Source: Chloroflexi bacterium GWB2_49_20
GTDB lineage: Bacteria > Chloroflexota > Anaerolineae > Anaerolineales > Villigracilaceae
Reading direction: 5' to 3'
Length of the DNA stretch: 64,000 bases
NCBI GenBank assembly: GCA_001796335.1
Contig: MGMF01000014.1
Location: 133,982 to 197,981 of the forward strand
Positions 18,121-26,587 of the stretch are shown in pieces; position 1 is the first letter of the stretch; every line of letters begins with the position of its first letter. The notes under the pieces were generated by a model. That model did no database searches. It was not told the origin of the DNA and saw only the letters and a program-made list of their open reading frames with translations. Position numbers and translations under genes: made by a program.

Positions 18121-18147
18121 ATACCCCTATATATGGGGGTATATTTT
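18121..18147 (+). terminator. Rho-independent terminator
   Basis: ATACCCC pairs with GGGGTAT over an AT-rich loop, followed by ATTTTT. It directly follows the small membrane protein gene. Confidence 0.8.
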
Positions 18148-18254
18148 TCGAAATTAACCCGGGCTTACAAACCTGTAAGCCCTCCTTACAATCCTGCAAA
18201 TAAAATTTTTATCCTACATGGTTATACTGTATTTACATTAAAGGAGAAAATACC

Positions 18255-18404
18255 ATGTATCAAAACATAAACCCGTTGGAAGAGTATGTGAATATAATCA
18301 AGGGAAACACAAATTTTCTCAACCACCTTCTTTCCCCAAGGGTCAGCATTCCGTTAATTGCGATATGCATAATGGTAATTGGTGTGGTTGCAATTGTCAG
18401 GTAA
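18255..18404 (+). CDS. 49-residue single-helix membrane peptide, unannotated small gene
   Basis: An ATG at 18255 follows AAGGAG by eight bases and opens 49 codons. The N-terminal half is polar (MYQNINPLEEYVNIIKG...) and residues 31-48 form one hydrophobic helix (SIPLIAICIMVIGVVAIV), ending in Arg. A perfect 19-bp hairpin terminator follows 31 bases after the stop. The gene is thus a complete unit with its own ribosome-binding site and terminator. No family is recognised. It could be a small membrane regulator, a peptide toxin or a signal precursor; the sequence alone cannot decide. Confidence 0.65.
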   Translation: MYQNINPLEEYVNIIKGNTNFLNHLLSPRVSIPLIAICIMVIGVVAIVR

Positions 18405-18435
18405 AAATTTAACAACACACATCCTTATCCTGAGC

Positions 18436-18480
18436 AGAGCTCTGATGAATGATCTTTGGATCATTCATCAGAGCTCTTTG
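18436..18480 (+). terminator. Strong hairpin terminator (19-bp perfect stem)
   Basis: AGAGCTCTGATGAATGATC pairs perfectly with its complement ending at 18477 over a four-base loop TTTG. A short T-run follows. It ends the 49-residue peptide gene. Confidence 0.9.
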
Positions 18481-18629
18481 ATTCAGGGCTTTCAAAAAGA
18501 CTGAAAACCTAAGACCCAACACCATTTTTCGCCAGCACCAGGTTTGATAAAGCCGGGTGCATCTTTTTAATTACTTAAGCATTTCCCGTTTTCTTTGGTA
18601 AAATCTATCCATTCAGTTACGGAGGTAAT

Positions 18630-19355
18630 ATGCCATTACAGGAAAAGGATATCCTGGTCGAAGCTTTTACGGATATGGCTCCAGATTATGAACGAAAAGT
18701 AAACTCCGAATTGAACTTGTTCTGGGGGTGGAGTTATCAAGGGTTTGTAAAAGAATTGATCGAAAGAACTCCTATATTTAAAACTGATACGATTCTCGAT
18801 GTAGCCACTGGAACCGGCGTCATCTCGCATCACCTTGCCAGGGAAGGGCGTAGCCAGAATCATATCCATGCTTTGGACATAACTTACCCCATGCTCAAGC
18901 GAGCCAGGGATCGTTTTGAGAATTCAAATATTGGAGATGAAGGTGAACTGATATGTGCATCAGCCATGGATATGCCATATAATGAGGGTACATTCTCATT
19001 GGTCATCTGCGGTCTCGCAACCCACCATATGGAAGTTGAAAAATTCGTTTTTGAAAGCCATCGGATCCTTACTTCAGATGGGAGACTTTCCATCATCGAC
19101 GTGGGTGGTTCCCTCAATTGGAATATTCCGGGTGTAAAGTTCCTCATCCGCATAGTTGCGTATCTCTATTTTTTAATTACAGAGAATCATTCCAGAGCAT
19201 GGGCAGAATCCTCTGCAATATCCAATGTCCGGGCAAAGGAAGAATGGCAAGCGCTATTATTAAGGTCAGGGTTTAAGGAACTCAAAATTAAAAAATTATC
19301 TTCAAAAAATTGGTTCATCCCTTCACCATTATTAATTCAAGCCGTAAAAATTTAA
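18630..19355 (+). CDS. Class I SAM-dependent methyltransferase (UbiE/MenG-like)
   Basis: The protein has 241 residues. The SAM-binding glycine motif is ILDVATGTGVISHHLA (about residues 55-70), followed by an acidic residue at the end of strand 2 (ALDITYPML) and the post-motif LVICGLATHHM. A hydrophobic stretch (KFLIRIVAYLYFLI) near residue 180 suggests a membrane-bound or lipophilic substrate. Start supported by GGAGG. Its stop codon overlaps the ribosome-binding site of the next gene, so the two are translated from one transcript. Substrate unknown; a role in modifying a product of the GH3-like enzyme is an inference. Confidence 0.88.
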   Translation: MPLQEKDILVEAFTDMAPDYERKVNSELNLFWGWSYQGFVKELIERTPIFKTDTILDVATGTGVISHHLAREGRSQNHIHALDITYPMLKRARDRFENSNIGDEGELICASAMDMPYNEGTFSLVICGLATHHMEVEKFVFESHRILTSDGRLSIIDVGGSLNWNIPGVKFLIRIVAYLYFLITENHSRAWAESSAISNVRAKEEWQALLLRSGFKELKIKKLSSKNWFIPSPLLIQAVKI

Positions 19356-19366
19356 GGAGGAGAAGC

Positions 19367-20968
19367 ATGACAAGTTCATTACAGCTGATCGAAGAAGGCC
19401 GAAAGGATGAGCTCTGGAATAAACATTGTGGATATATAAAGCTCAGTATGCGTGAGTTTATGGATATTCAAAAACGGCTCATGCTCGAGCAGATTAAATT
19501 GCTGGGGGCATCGAATGTCGGGAAACATTTCATGGGCTCGGATATCCCAACGAGTATTGAAGAATTTCGCCAGGTAACACCATTAACCAGAATTTCTGAT
19601 TATGCCAGTTTATTATCTGATAAGAACGAAGAAAACCTTCCGGTCAAACCCTATGTATGGGCACGCACCTCGGGGCGTGCCTCGGATCTCGGGCCAAAAT
19701 GGATCCCCTATACCCAGGCTTTCTATGATCATCTCAGCGATTCGATAATCTCTGCCATGCTGATGAGTTCCTGCACAAACCCTGGAGATGTAAAACTTGA
19801 GCGCAATGACAAATTCCTGATGGCAACCGCCCCCAGGCCATACGTGTCGGGGTACCTGGCTTATTCGATCTTGGAAAATCTACATGCGATTTTCCTTCCA
19901 AACCTCGATGAAGGCGAAAAAATGGAATACGGGGATCGCGTCGCAGCCGGTTTTAAACTCGCCATGCAGCAAGGTTTGGATTACTTCGGAGGTTTGTCGA
20001 TCGTCCTGGCCAGGATGGGGGAACAATTTGAATCCCAATCCAGTAAAACCCAGCCATCAAAAGACCTGCTAAATGTCGCCACTTTGTTTCGGCTCATTAA
20101 AGCCGTCATGATCGCCAAGATCAATAAGCGCAATATTTTACCCAAAGATATCTGGAAACTAAAAGGTATCATGTCGGGTGGTACCGACACCGAAATATAC
20201 AGGGAAAAAATTGAGTATTACTGGGGCAAAAAGCCTCTGGAAGGCTTTTCCTGCACCGAAGGCGGCAATCTTTGTTTTCAGTCCTGGAATTTCAAAGGAA
20301 TGACATTTTTCCCTGATAATGGTTTTCTGGAATTCATTCCGCTGGATGAAGTCAATAAAAATAAAGCCGATCCATCCTACCAACCCAAAACCGTTTTAAT
20401 GGATGAGCTGGAGGTTGGTACTTACGAACTCGTAATTTCCAATTTTCTGGGTGGAATTCTTGTCCGTTACCGCTTGTTTGATTTATTTAAAGTGGTATCC
20501 ATTGGAGACAAAGAGATCGGCTCGGTTCTACCACAAGTGCAGTTCTACTCACGCACAGATGACATTATTAATATCAGCAGTTATCTCATTCTATCCGAAA
20601 GAGAAATCTGGAAAGCGATCGAAGCGACTGGCATTCAGTACCTGGATTGGTTAGCCATCAAAGAGATCGTTTCTGGAAATCCCGTGCTCCATATATATAT
20701 TGAGTTAAAAGGGCAGAGTATCCAATCTGATGAAGAGATATTCGTCCTTCTGGATGAGCAATTCAGAAATCTCTTCCACGAATATGACGACATTAAAAGA
20801 GATCTGGGGATCAATCCGCTGGTCTTTACCCGTCTGCCTCCAGGGTCGTTCAATGCCTATAAGAAATCCAAGGTTGAAGCCGGTGCGGATATTGAGGATA
20901 TTAGACCACCCCACATGCAGCCATCCCCCGATATTTTAAAAGATCTTATAACAGTTTTAATGGATTAA
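19367..20968 (+). CDS. GH3-family-like acyl-adenylating enzyme (acyl acid-amido synthetase type)
   Basis: The protein has 533 residues from the ATG at 19367, seven bases after AAGGAGG. It matches the GH3 pattern of the adenylate-forming superfamily: a P-loop-like ARTSGRAS..GPKWIPYT (98-116), the second motif GFSCTEGGN, the ribose/flap region LVRYRLFDLFKV and TDDIINISSYL, and a C-terminal PPGSFNAYKKSK where GH3 enzymes have a conserved Gln/Lys segment. Known members join a carboxylic acid to an amino acid through an acyl-AMP. Substrate is not deducible. It sits between a methyltransferase and a multi-TM HD-GYP sensor. Bacterial GH3-like genes are mostly uncharacterised. Confidence 0.82.
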   Translation: MTSSLQLIEEGRKDELWNKHCGYIKLSMREFMDIQKRLMLEQIKLLGASNVGKHFMGSDIPTSIEEFRQVTPLTRISDYASLLSDKNEENLPVKPYVWARTSGRASDLGPKWIPYTQAFYDHLSDSIISAMLMSSCTNPGDVKLERNDKFLMATAPRPYVSGYLAYSILENLHAIFLPNLDEGEKMEYGDRVAAGFKLAMQQGLDYFGGLSIVLARMGEQFESQSSKTQPSKDLLNVATLFRLIKAVMIAKINKRNILPKDIWKLKGIMSGGTDTEIYREKIEYYWGKKPLEGFSCTEGGNLCFQSWNFKGMTFFPDNGFLEFIPLDEVNKNKADPSYQPKTVLMDELEVGTYELVISNFLGGILVRYRLFDLFKVVSIGDKEIGSVLPQVQFYSRTDDIINISSYLILSEREIWKAIEATGIQYLDWLAIKEIVSGNPVLHIYIELKGQSIQSDEEIFVLLDEQFRNLFHEYDDIKRDLGINPLVFTRLPPGSFNAYKKSKVEAGADIEDIRPPHMQPSPDILKDLITVLMD

Positions 20969-20975
20969 AAAACCC

Positions 20976-22919
20976 ATGTATTGGTCCATCAGCACCCTGG
21001 TCTCGGGGTTTGCCACTTTAGCGTTTCTAGCGATATTTTTATTGGTTTTTTATTCCAAGCCACGTACCCAGTTACGTAAATTATTCCTTTATTACCTGGT
21101 CATAATGCTATTTTGGTCGATCAGCGCAGTTCTGGCTTCATCCGGACTGGTGCCTCCCCTTCCCTGGTTCAGGGCTATGGCAGCCTCGCCATTGGCAATG
21201 TTGTTTTTTCTCTACCTGTTTGTCCAAAAATTATTTGGCTTGCGCAGTAAATGGATACCTTTAATCCTGTTTTATGGAATTTGCGCACTTTTTGTAGATT
21301 TTTTTTCCGATCTGGTGATAAAGTCTGCCTACCTGGATAATACCGGGACATTTGTTTATGAATTTGGATTTTTTCTTCCAATAATCGCCTTGCCTTTATA
21401 TATTCTAACAATACATAGTCTCATCCAATTGTTCAAAATTTTTAAGAACAGCAAGGATGCCAACCATCGCAATCGTATCCGTTACCTGATGTTGGGGATC
21501 ACAATTCCGATCCTGGCAGTTTTAGTAAACTTCACAGAACTTGGCAAATATCCGATAGATATAGCAGCAAATGTAATTACTGCCATGCTTATTGCATACG
21601 CAATTCTTCGCCACCAACTATTGGATGCCAAGTTGGTAATTCGCCTGGGTTTGATTTACTCCATAACGACAGCAATTTTTGGAGCAATCTACTTCCTGGG
21701 AATTTCCCTGGTATTAAACTTATTCCACTTACTGGCTGGCAAAGAAGTCTTCATCACATCCATTATCGTTGGTACACTGTTTTCTTTTGTGCTTGCCCCT
21801 TTAAATTCACGAGCCCAGAAATGGATTGACCGCCTGTTTTACCGTGAAAAGTATAACGCCGGTCTGATGTTGCAAAGGTTAAGCCAGACCACCGCCTCTC
21901 TCATGGATCTCGATCTAATGGCAGATTTGATACTTACTGAAGTCCTGACTACCTGGCATATACACAACGGGACGGTTCTCGTCAAAAAAAGTGACACCGG
22001 AGAATTCCGTATAATTGCTCAAATGGGGGATAACCAAAAAAGCATAGAGAGTTTTCCTTCCGATCACCCTATAGTAACTTGGTTGGCGCTAAATAATAAA
22101 ACCCTCACAATAGACAATCTCACCTTGCTACCAATCTTCAAGTCCTTGTGGGGTAGGGAAATCGAGGAATTGAAAGAAATACATGCAGAAATATTCATTC
22201 CATTAACCGCAAAAGGGGACCTGGTTGGCATAATCATTCTTGGTGAAAAGAAGTCAACTCTGCCCTTTGATCGTGATGATCTCTTGATCTTATCTGCTCT
22301 ATCCAATCAAATAGCTGTTTCCATAGAAAATTCCCGTCTCTATGAAGAGCTTGAAAGTGCCTTCGTTCAAACAACAGTGACCCTGGCAAACGCGATTGAT
22401 CTTCGTGACGAATACACCAACATCCACAGCCAGCAGATTGCCAATTGGGCTTCAGAAACAGCCAGGATTCTTGGATGCAACCCTGGGGAAGTTGAAGACA
22501 TTTATTGGGGTGGTTTGCTGCATGATATTGGTAAGATCGGGATACCGGACGCCATTCTGAACAAGCCCGGCAAGTTGGATTCCGCTGAATGGGAGATCGT
22601 GCATAAACACCCGGACCTTGGAGCTGCTTTGATTGCCCCTATTAAAAAACTTTCCCGGGTTGCACCGATCATCAATTGCAGCCACGAACGCTATGACGGA
22701 AAAGGTTATCCAAAGGGTTTAAGAAATGAAGAAATTCCCCTTGGCGCCCGAATTGTAAGTGTCGCTGATTCTTTCTCAGCCATGAAAGATAAGCGCCCGT
22801 ATAAAGACTCGATCAGTGATGAATTGGCTATTCAGGAGATCCGTGAGAATTCCGGATCAATGTACGATCCCCGGGTAGTGGATGCGTTTTTGAAGATGAT
22901 CTCAACGAAAACTGAGTGA
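20976..22919 (+). CDS. Multi-TM (7TM-like) sensor with GAF and HD-GYP domains
   Basis: The protein has 647 residues. Residues 1-290 hold seven or more TM helices of the type found at the N-terminus of 7TM histidine kinases, ending with AYAILRHQLLDAKLVIRLG and a further TM pair. A GAF domain covers about 305-450 and an HD-GYP domain 465-640. HD is at 516-517 (LLHDIGKIGIP) and GYP at 577-579. HD-GYP proteins degrade cyclic di-GMP. Two usual metal-ligand positions differ: ALExRD reads AIDLRD (Asp475) and HHE reads SHE (Ser569). The start is seven bases after the GH3-like gene, so it is probably co-transcribed. It is the receptor-like end of the cluster. Confidence 0.88.
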   Translation: MYWSISTLVSGFATLAFLAIFLLVFYSKPRTQLRKLFLYYLVIMLFWSISAVLASSGLVPPLPWFRAMAASPLAMLFFLYLFVQKLFGLRSKWIPLILFYGICALFVDFFSDLVIKSAYLDNTGTFVYEFGFFLPIIALPLYILTIHSLIQLFKIFKNSKDANHRNRIRYLMLGITIPILAVLVNFTELGKYPIDIAANVITAMLIAYAILRHQLLDAKLVIRLGLIYSITTAIFGAIYFLGISLVLNLFHLLAGKEVFITSIIVGTLFSFVLAPLNSRAQKWIDRLFYREKYNAGLMLQRLSQTTASLMDLDLMADLILTEVLTTWHIHNGTVLVKKSDTGEFRIIAQMGDNQKSIESFPSDHPIVTWLALNNKTLTIDNLTLLPIFKSLWGREIEELKEIHAEIFIPLTAKGDLVGIIILGEKKSTLPFDRDDLLILSALSNQIAVSIENSRLYEELESAFVQTTVTLANAIDLRDEYTNIHSQQIANWASETARILGCNPGEVEDIYWGGLLHDIGKIGIPDAILNKPGKLDSAEWEIVHKHPDLGAALIAPIKKLSRVAPIINCSHERYDGKGYPKGLRNEEIPLGARIVSVADSFSAMKDKRPYKDSISDELAIQEIRENSGSMYDPRVVDAFLKMISTKTE

Positions 22920-23127
22920 ACGCCCCGTCTGGATTTTTTTGAGGAAGTCAAGGGGATTTTGAGGGTTTCCTGGGGTAGAACGGGCTTTATTCCACGCTAT
23001 TTTAAACCTATTTCAGACACCAATGCATGGACAACAAGTCACCTTGAAGTTAACAAAATAACGACTTCATGAAATGAGAATTAGTCAACCCACAAGTTGC
23101 CAGGGAATAGAATTGCTGAATTAAATA

Positions 23128-23159
23128 AACTGGGCGGCAGTAAACATCGCCGCCCAGTT
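23128..23159 (-). terminator. Terminator of the tldD-tldE operon
   Basis: An 11-bp perfect stem AACTGGGCGGC / GCCGCCCAGTT with a ten-base loop begins five bases after the tldE stop. In the minus direction TTATTTAATT follows. Confidence 0.85.
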
Positions 23160-23163
23160 GGGA

Positions 23164-24462
23164 TTATTCCTTCGACACTACATTCATTTGTGGTAGCAAC
23201 ACATACGGCGCGTGGATGGAGCCATACACCCATTCGGCCTCCTGGCTGACCGCTTCCACGTTCTTGAGCAAGTCATACACATTCCCGGCAATGGACATAT
23301 CCTTGACGCGGCCCACGATCTCGCCTTTTTCGATCTTGAAGGCCAGCGCCAGTGGGTTTGAAAATGCTCCCGAGATGATGTTGCCCTGTCCAAGTCCCAG
23401 CAGTCCTTCCACCAGGATGCCTTCGCTAATCGAAGCGATCATGTCCTTCAATGGAGTTTTACCAGGCTGGATCATGAAATTGGTGGACGAAGGCTCAGGC
23501 TGATTGAACAGTCCGCGCTCCGCATTACCGGTCGATTCCACACCAAACTGGGCCGCGGTTCTCAGGTCATAGATAAATCCCTTCAAAACGCCCTTCTCCA
23601 CCAACACATTGCGCTGATGAGGTACGCCTTCATCGTCATACGGAGCGCTACCGGGCCGGCCATGCAGGGTGCCATCATCGATCAGCGTGATCTTTTCATC
23701 AAATAATTTCTCACCAATCTTGCCGCGCATGGGTGAGGTGCCCTTGTACACACTTTTGCCATTCAGCCCCTGGTTCAAAGGTAGTGCCAATGCCAGCACT
23801 CCAAAAGGAGAAAAGATCACCGGCATATTCCCCGAACGCATCCTCGTCAATTTGCGTGCCATCTTGAGTTTCTCAACCAGGCGGCGGGCAAAACCGAGGT
23901 ACTCATCATTCCATTGGGTCGTCCCGACCACATCAAAGATGATCAGGACATCATCCCCGACAATTCGATCAATTTCCAGCTCAAAACTGAGCGGGGAACG
24001 CTCAAAGGCAATATCCAACCCGGTCTGGTTCCGCAAGCTGGCAGATTGGACACTGCGGGTCAGGTTCAGGTTCACACGGGCATCCGGCTCCACCGGCAGG
24101 ATTAAATCCAATATCTCACGGCCAATCTCCACCAGGCGTGAGATACTCAGATCAACGATCTTCTGGTCAAAGGTGCGCACCTGTTGTGCCGGCTTTGCGG
24201 TGGGGAATTTCAGGATCAATCTGTCACCATAGGCAGCCGACTCGAGTGCATTGGCCGCCAGTTTTGTGATGGCCTTTTCGTCGCTGGAAGCGGCAAACCC
24301 CAGGCGGCCATCACGTACCACTCGCACAGCGGTTCCCCTGGTTTGGGCCACCGAGCTGCTTTTCAACTGATTCGCTTCAAATGAGACCGTGGTGGTTTCA
24401 TTATGCAGGTTTACGACCTCAACCTGTTCGGCTTTTTTGAGTAATTCCTTCATAAGATCCAT
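23164..24462 (-). CDS. tldE: TldE/PmbA family metallopeptidase subunit
   Basis: The protein has 432 residues, usual for the family. It pairs with TldD to form a heterodimeric zinc peptidase that degrades unfolded or modified peptides and matures some antibiotics. Visible family marks are EVVNLHNETTTVSFEANQLKSS near the N-terminus, GTAVRVV.DGRLGFA and the C-terminal EGILVEGLLGLGQGNIISGAFSNPLALAFKIEKG. As in other TldE proteins no HExxxH is present. It starts 21 bp after tldD. Confidence 0.93.
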   Translation of the reverse strand: MDLMKELLKKAEQVEVVNLHNETTTVSFEANQLKSSSVAQTRGTAVRVVRDGRLGFAASSDEKAITKLAANALESAAYGDRLILKFPTAKPAQQVRTFDQKIVDLSISRLVEIGREILDLILPVEPDARVNLNLTRSVQSASLRNQTGLDIAFERSPLSFELEIDRIVGDDVLIIFDVVGTTQWNDEYLGFARRLVEKLKMARKLTRMRSGNMPVIFSPFGVLALALPLNQGLNGKSVYKGTSPMRGKIGEKLFDEKITLIDDGTLHGRPGSAPYDDEGVPHQRNVLVEKGVLKGFIYDLRTAAQFGVESTGNAERGLFNQPEPSSTNFMIQPGKTPLKDMIASISEGILVEGLLGLGQGNIISGAFSNPLALAFKIEKGEIVGRVKDMSIAGNVYDLLKNVEAVSQEAEWVYGSIHAPYVLLPQMNVVSKE

Positions 24463-24483
24463 GGCATCCTGCTCCTTTGACAG

Positions 24484-25854
24484 CTATTGACCACCGATGA
24501 CAACATTTTGAATGCGGATATGGGGCGCGCCCATGCCCACCGGCAGGGGCGCCTGTTTACCTTTGCCACAGCCTCCGCCCACCGCCAGCCATTTGAAATC
24601 ATTCCCGATGGCATCTATATTCTGCAGGGTGGTGAACAGGTTGCCAGACAGGATCACATCTTTAACCATTTCAGCGATCCTGCCATCCCGGATCATGTAA
24701 GCATACCCGGAGCTGAAAGAGAAATTCTCGAGCATGGTTTCACCGCCGTAGGCATCACAGGCGTAGATGCCCAGTTTGATATCCTTGATCATATCTTGAA
24801 ACGAAGTGGTGCCATTCTCGATGGCAGTGTTGGTCATACGCACAATGGGCGGGAAACGGTAACTGACGGCACGCGCGTTCCCGGTCACTTTTTCATCCAT
24901 CTTGGCGGCTGTCTCACGTGAATGCAGACGTCCGACCAGGATGCCGTCCTTGATCAGGTCATTATGGCGCGTGGGCGTGCCTTCATCATCAAAGCGATGT
25001 GTGCCGCGCTGACCAGGGATGGTGCCATCATCATACACATTCAAAATATCCCTGCCAAAGCGGCGTCCCAACACCATCATTTCTTTTGCCTTGGGGTTTT
25101 CATAAACAAAATCCGATTCAGATAAGTGACCAAAGGCTTCATGGATGAATACCCCTGCCAGCATCTGATCCGCAACTACCGGGTATTGGCCCCCCACCAC
25201 GCTTTTAGCGCCCAACAGCTCCACTGCCCGTCGGGCGGCAGTGCGGGCCATTTCTTCCTTATCCTGAGCAAACTCAAATCCAAAGGGTCCTCCGCAGCTT
25301 TCATGGGATTGCTGCACATTATCGCCATCCCGCGCGATCGCGGTTGTTGCCACTACCACCGATGGGCGTTCTTCTTCAATGTAGGTACCTTCTGAGTTGG
25401 CAAAGTATACATGGCTGAAGCTGTCCACATATACCGAATTGGTGTCAATGATTTTATCGCTGCTGCCCAGCAGAATATTGTTATAATTTTCCACCAGGGC
25501 TTTCTTGGCAGCCATGGATACATCCCGAAAGTCGTGCTTCATCACGGCCTGGATATGTTCCTCGATCACTTCGATGGGTCCCAGTTCAATAGGTTCTTCG
25601 CTCTGAGCCACCAGGGCACATTGATAAGCCTGCTCTACCTTGTTCTTCAAGTCATCCAGGTTATTGAAAGTGGCCACTCCCCAGCCATGCTTCCTGGATA
25701 GGCAGCGCACCACGCCGCCTTTATCGATGACCGCATTGGCATTTTCAAGATCCCTGCCCTGATATGAAATGCGTGCTGATTCCTTCTCCTCGATACGGAT
25801 CTCGGTGTAATCGGCCTTGCTGAGTTTTAATGCTGCCTGGATTTTGTCGCGCAT
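24484..25854 (-). CDS. tldD: TldD family metallopeptidase, catalytic subunit
   Basis: The protein has 456 residues from the ATG at 25854, with AAGGAG nine bases upstream; a start six codons upstream lies within that site and is unlikely. The zinc-binding HEAFGH motif is present (GVFIHEAFGHLSESD), followed by the conserved GTHRFDDEGTPTRHNDLI and the C-terminal GGGCGKGKQAPLPVGMGAPHIRIQNV. It acts as a soluble peptidase with the product of the next gene. Confidence 0.95.
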   Translation of the reverse strand: MRDKIQAALKLSKADYTEIRIEEKESARISYQGRDLENANAVIDKGGVVRCLSRKHGWGVATFNNLDDLKNKVEQAYQCALVAQSEEPIELGPIEVIEEHIQAVMKHDFRDVSMAAKKALVENYNNILLGSSDKIIDTNSVYVDSFSHVYFANSEGTYIEEERPSVVVATTAIARDGDNVQQSHESCGGPFGFEFAQDKEEMARTAARRAVELLGAKSVVGGQYPVVADQMLAGVFIHEAFGHLSESDFVYENPKAKEMMVLGRRFGRDILNVYDDGTIPGQRGTHRFDDEGTPTRHNDLIKDGILVGRLHSRETAAKMDEKVTGNARAVSYRFPPIVRMTNTAIENGTTSFQDMIKDIKLGIYACDAYGGETMLENFSFSSGYAYMIRDGRIAEMVKDVILSGNLFTTLQNIDAIGNDFKWLAVGGGCGKGKQAPLPVGMGAPHIRIQNVVIGGQ

Positions 25855-25871
25855 AAGTCTTTCTCCTTGCA

Positions 25872-26059
25872 ATGCTACAAAATATGTAAATATCTATTTT
25901 GATTATCTGCATTATTATAAGAAATACTTTAATATTAGTCAATATTATATTTAATATTCAAGCATAATAATTAAATATATTTATTATTAAATTAATATTA
26001 TGGAATTATCATCAAACTTTCTGAAAAGTGCTTGCGTTACGCATCATAATGGCTGCATC
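25872..26059. other. AT-rich intergenic stretch, tldD promoter region
   Basis: From about 25880 to 26005 the sequence is made almost only of A and T, with many ATTAATA/TAATATT words, unlike the rest of the window. It lies upstream of tldD and downstream of the DUF1684 gene. It may be a promoter with UP-element-like tracts or a curved segment. Confidence 0.5.
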
Positions 26060-26569
26060 TCAAAAATGAAATTTCTTTTCCCCGGCTTCGATACGCAGCT
26101 TGAGACGATTCTCATATGGCGGGATCGGGCAGGACCAGCGATTATTGTATGCACAGAAAGGATTATAAGCCAGGTTGAAATCCACATGCAAAACACCCGG
26201 TCGGATCTCTTCCGGCTCAAGGTAGCGGCCGGCTCCGTAGGTTTCCTGCGGGGCAGTAGCATCCACAAACGGCAGGAAATATCCACCAAAGCCATCTACA
26301 TAAACCTGCAGGATAACTTCCTGCCCCTGCACCTGGAAGCGGATCTGTCCCTTGTGCAGGTAATTCCGGCGGTCACCGGTGGATGTGATCATATTGACAC
26401 TTGCAGGTGGCTCGATCATTTCCATGGCAATCTCCATGCGCAGATCGGGGTTTTCCGGGAAGTAGTTCAGATTGTTAAATACCAGCTTCTGTTCCACAGC
26501 CAACGGTGAATTCTGGTCATGCTTAAAGAATTGGTCTTTTTCCTGGCGAAAACGTTCAAGGGCATTCAT
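26060..26569 (-). CDS. DUF1684 family protein
   Basis: The protein has 169 residues. Family recognition rests on the C-terminal region: GGRYLEPE-like GAGRYLEPEE, then LHVDFNLAYNPFCAYNNRWSCPIPPYENRL, the hallmark of DUF1684. An aspartate/histidine-containing barrel fold without known enzyme activity is usual. Start supported by AAAGGAG. It is the last gene of the run that begins with the metal ABC importer, 18 bp after the dioxygenase-like gene. Function unknown. Confidence 0.85.
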   Translation of the reverse strand: MNALERFRQEKDQFFKHDQNSPLAVEQKLVFNNLNYFPENPDLRMEIAMEMIEPPASVNMITSTGDRRNYLHKGQIRFQVQGQEVILQVYVDGFGGYFLPFVDATAPQETYGAGRYLEPEEIRPGVLHVDFNLAYNPFCAYNNRWSCPIPPYENRLKLRIEAGEKKFHF

Positions 26570-26587
26570 AAGGTCTCCTTTTTTTTG

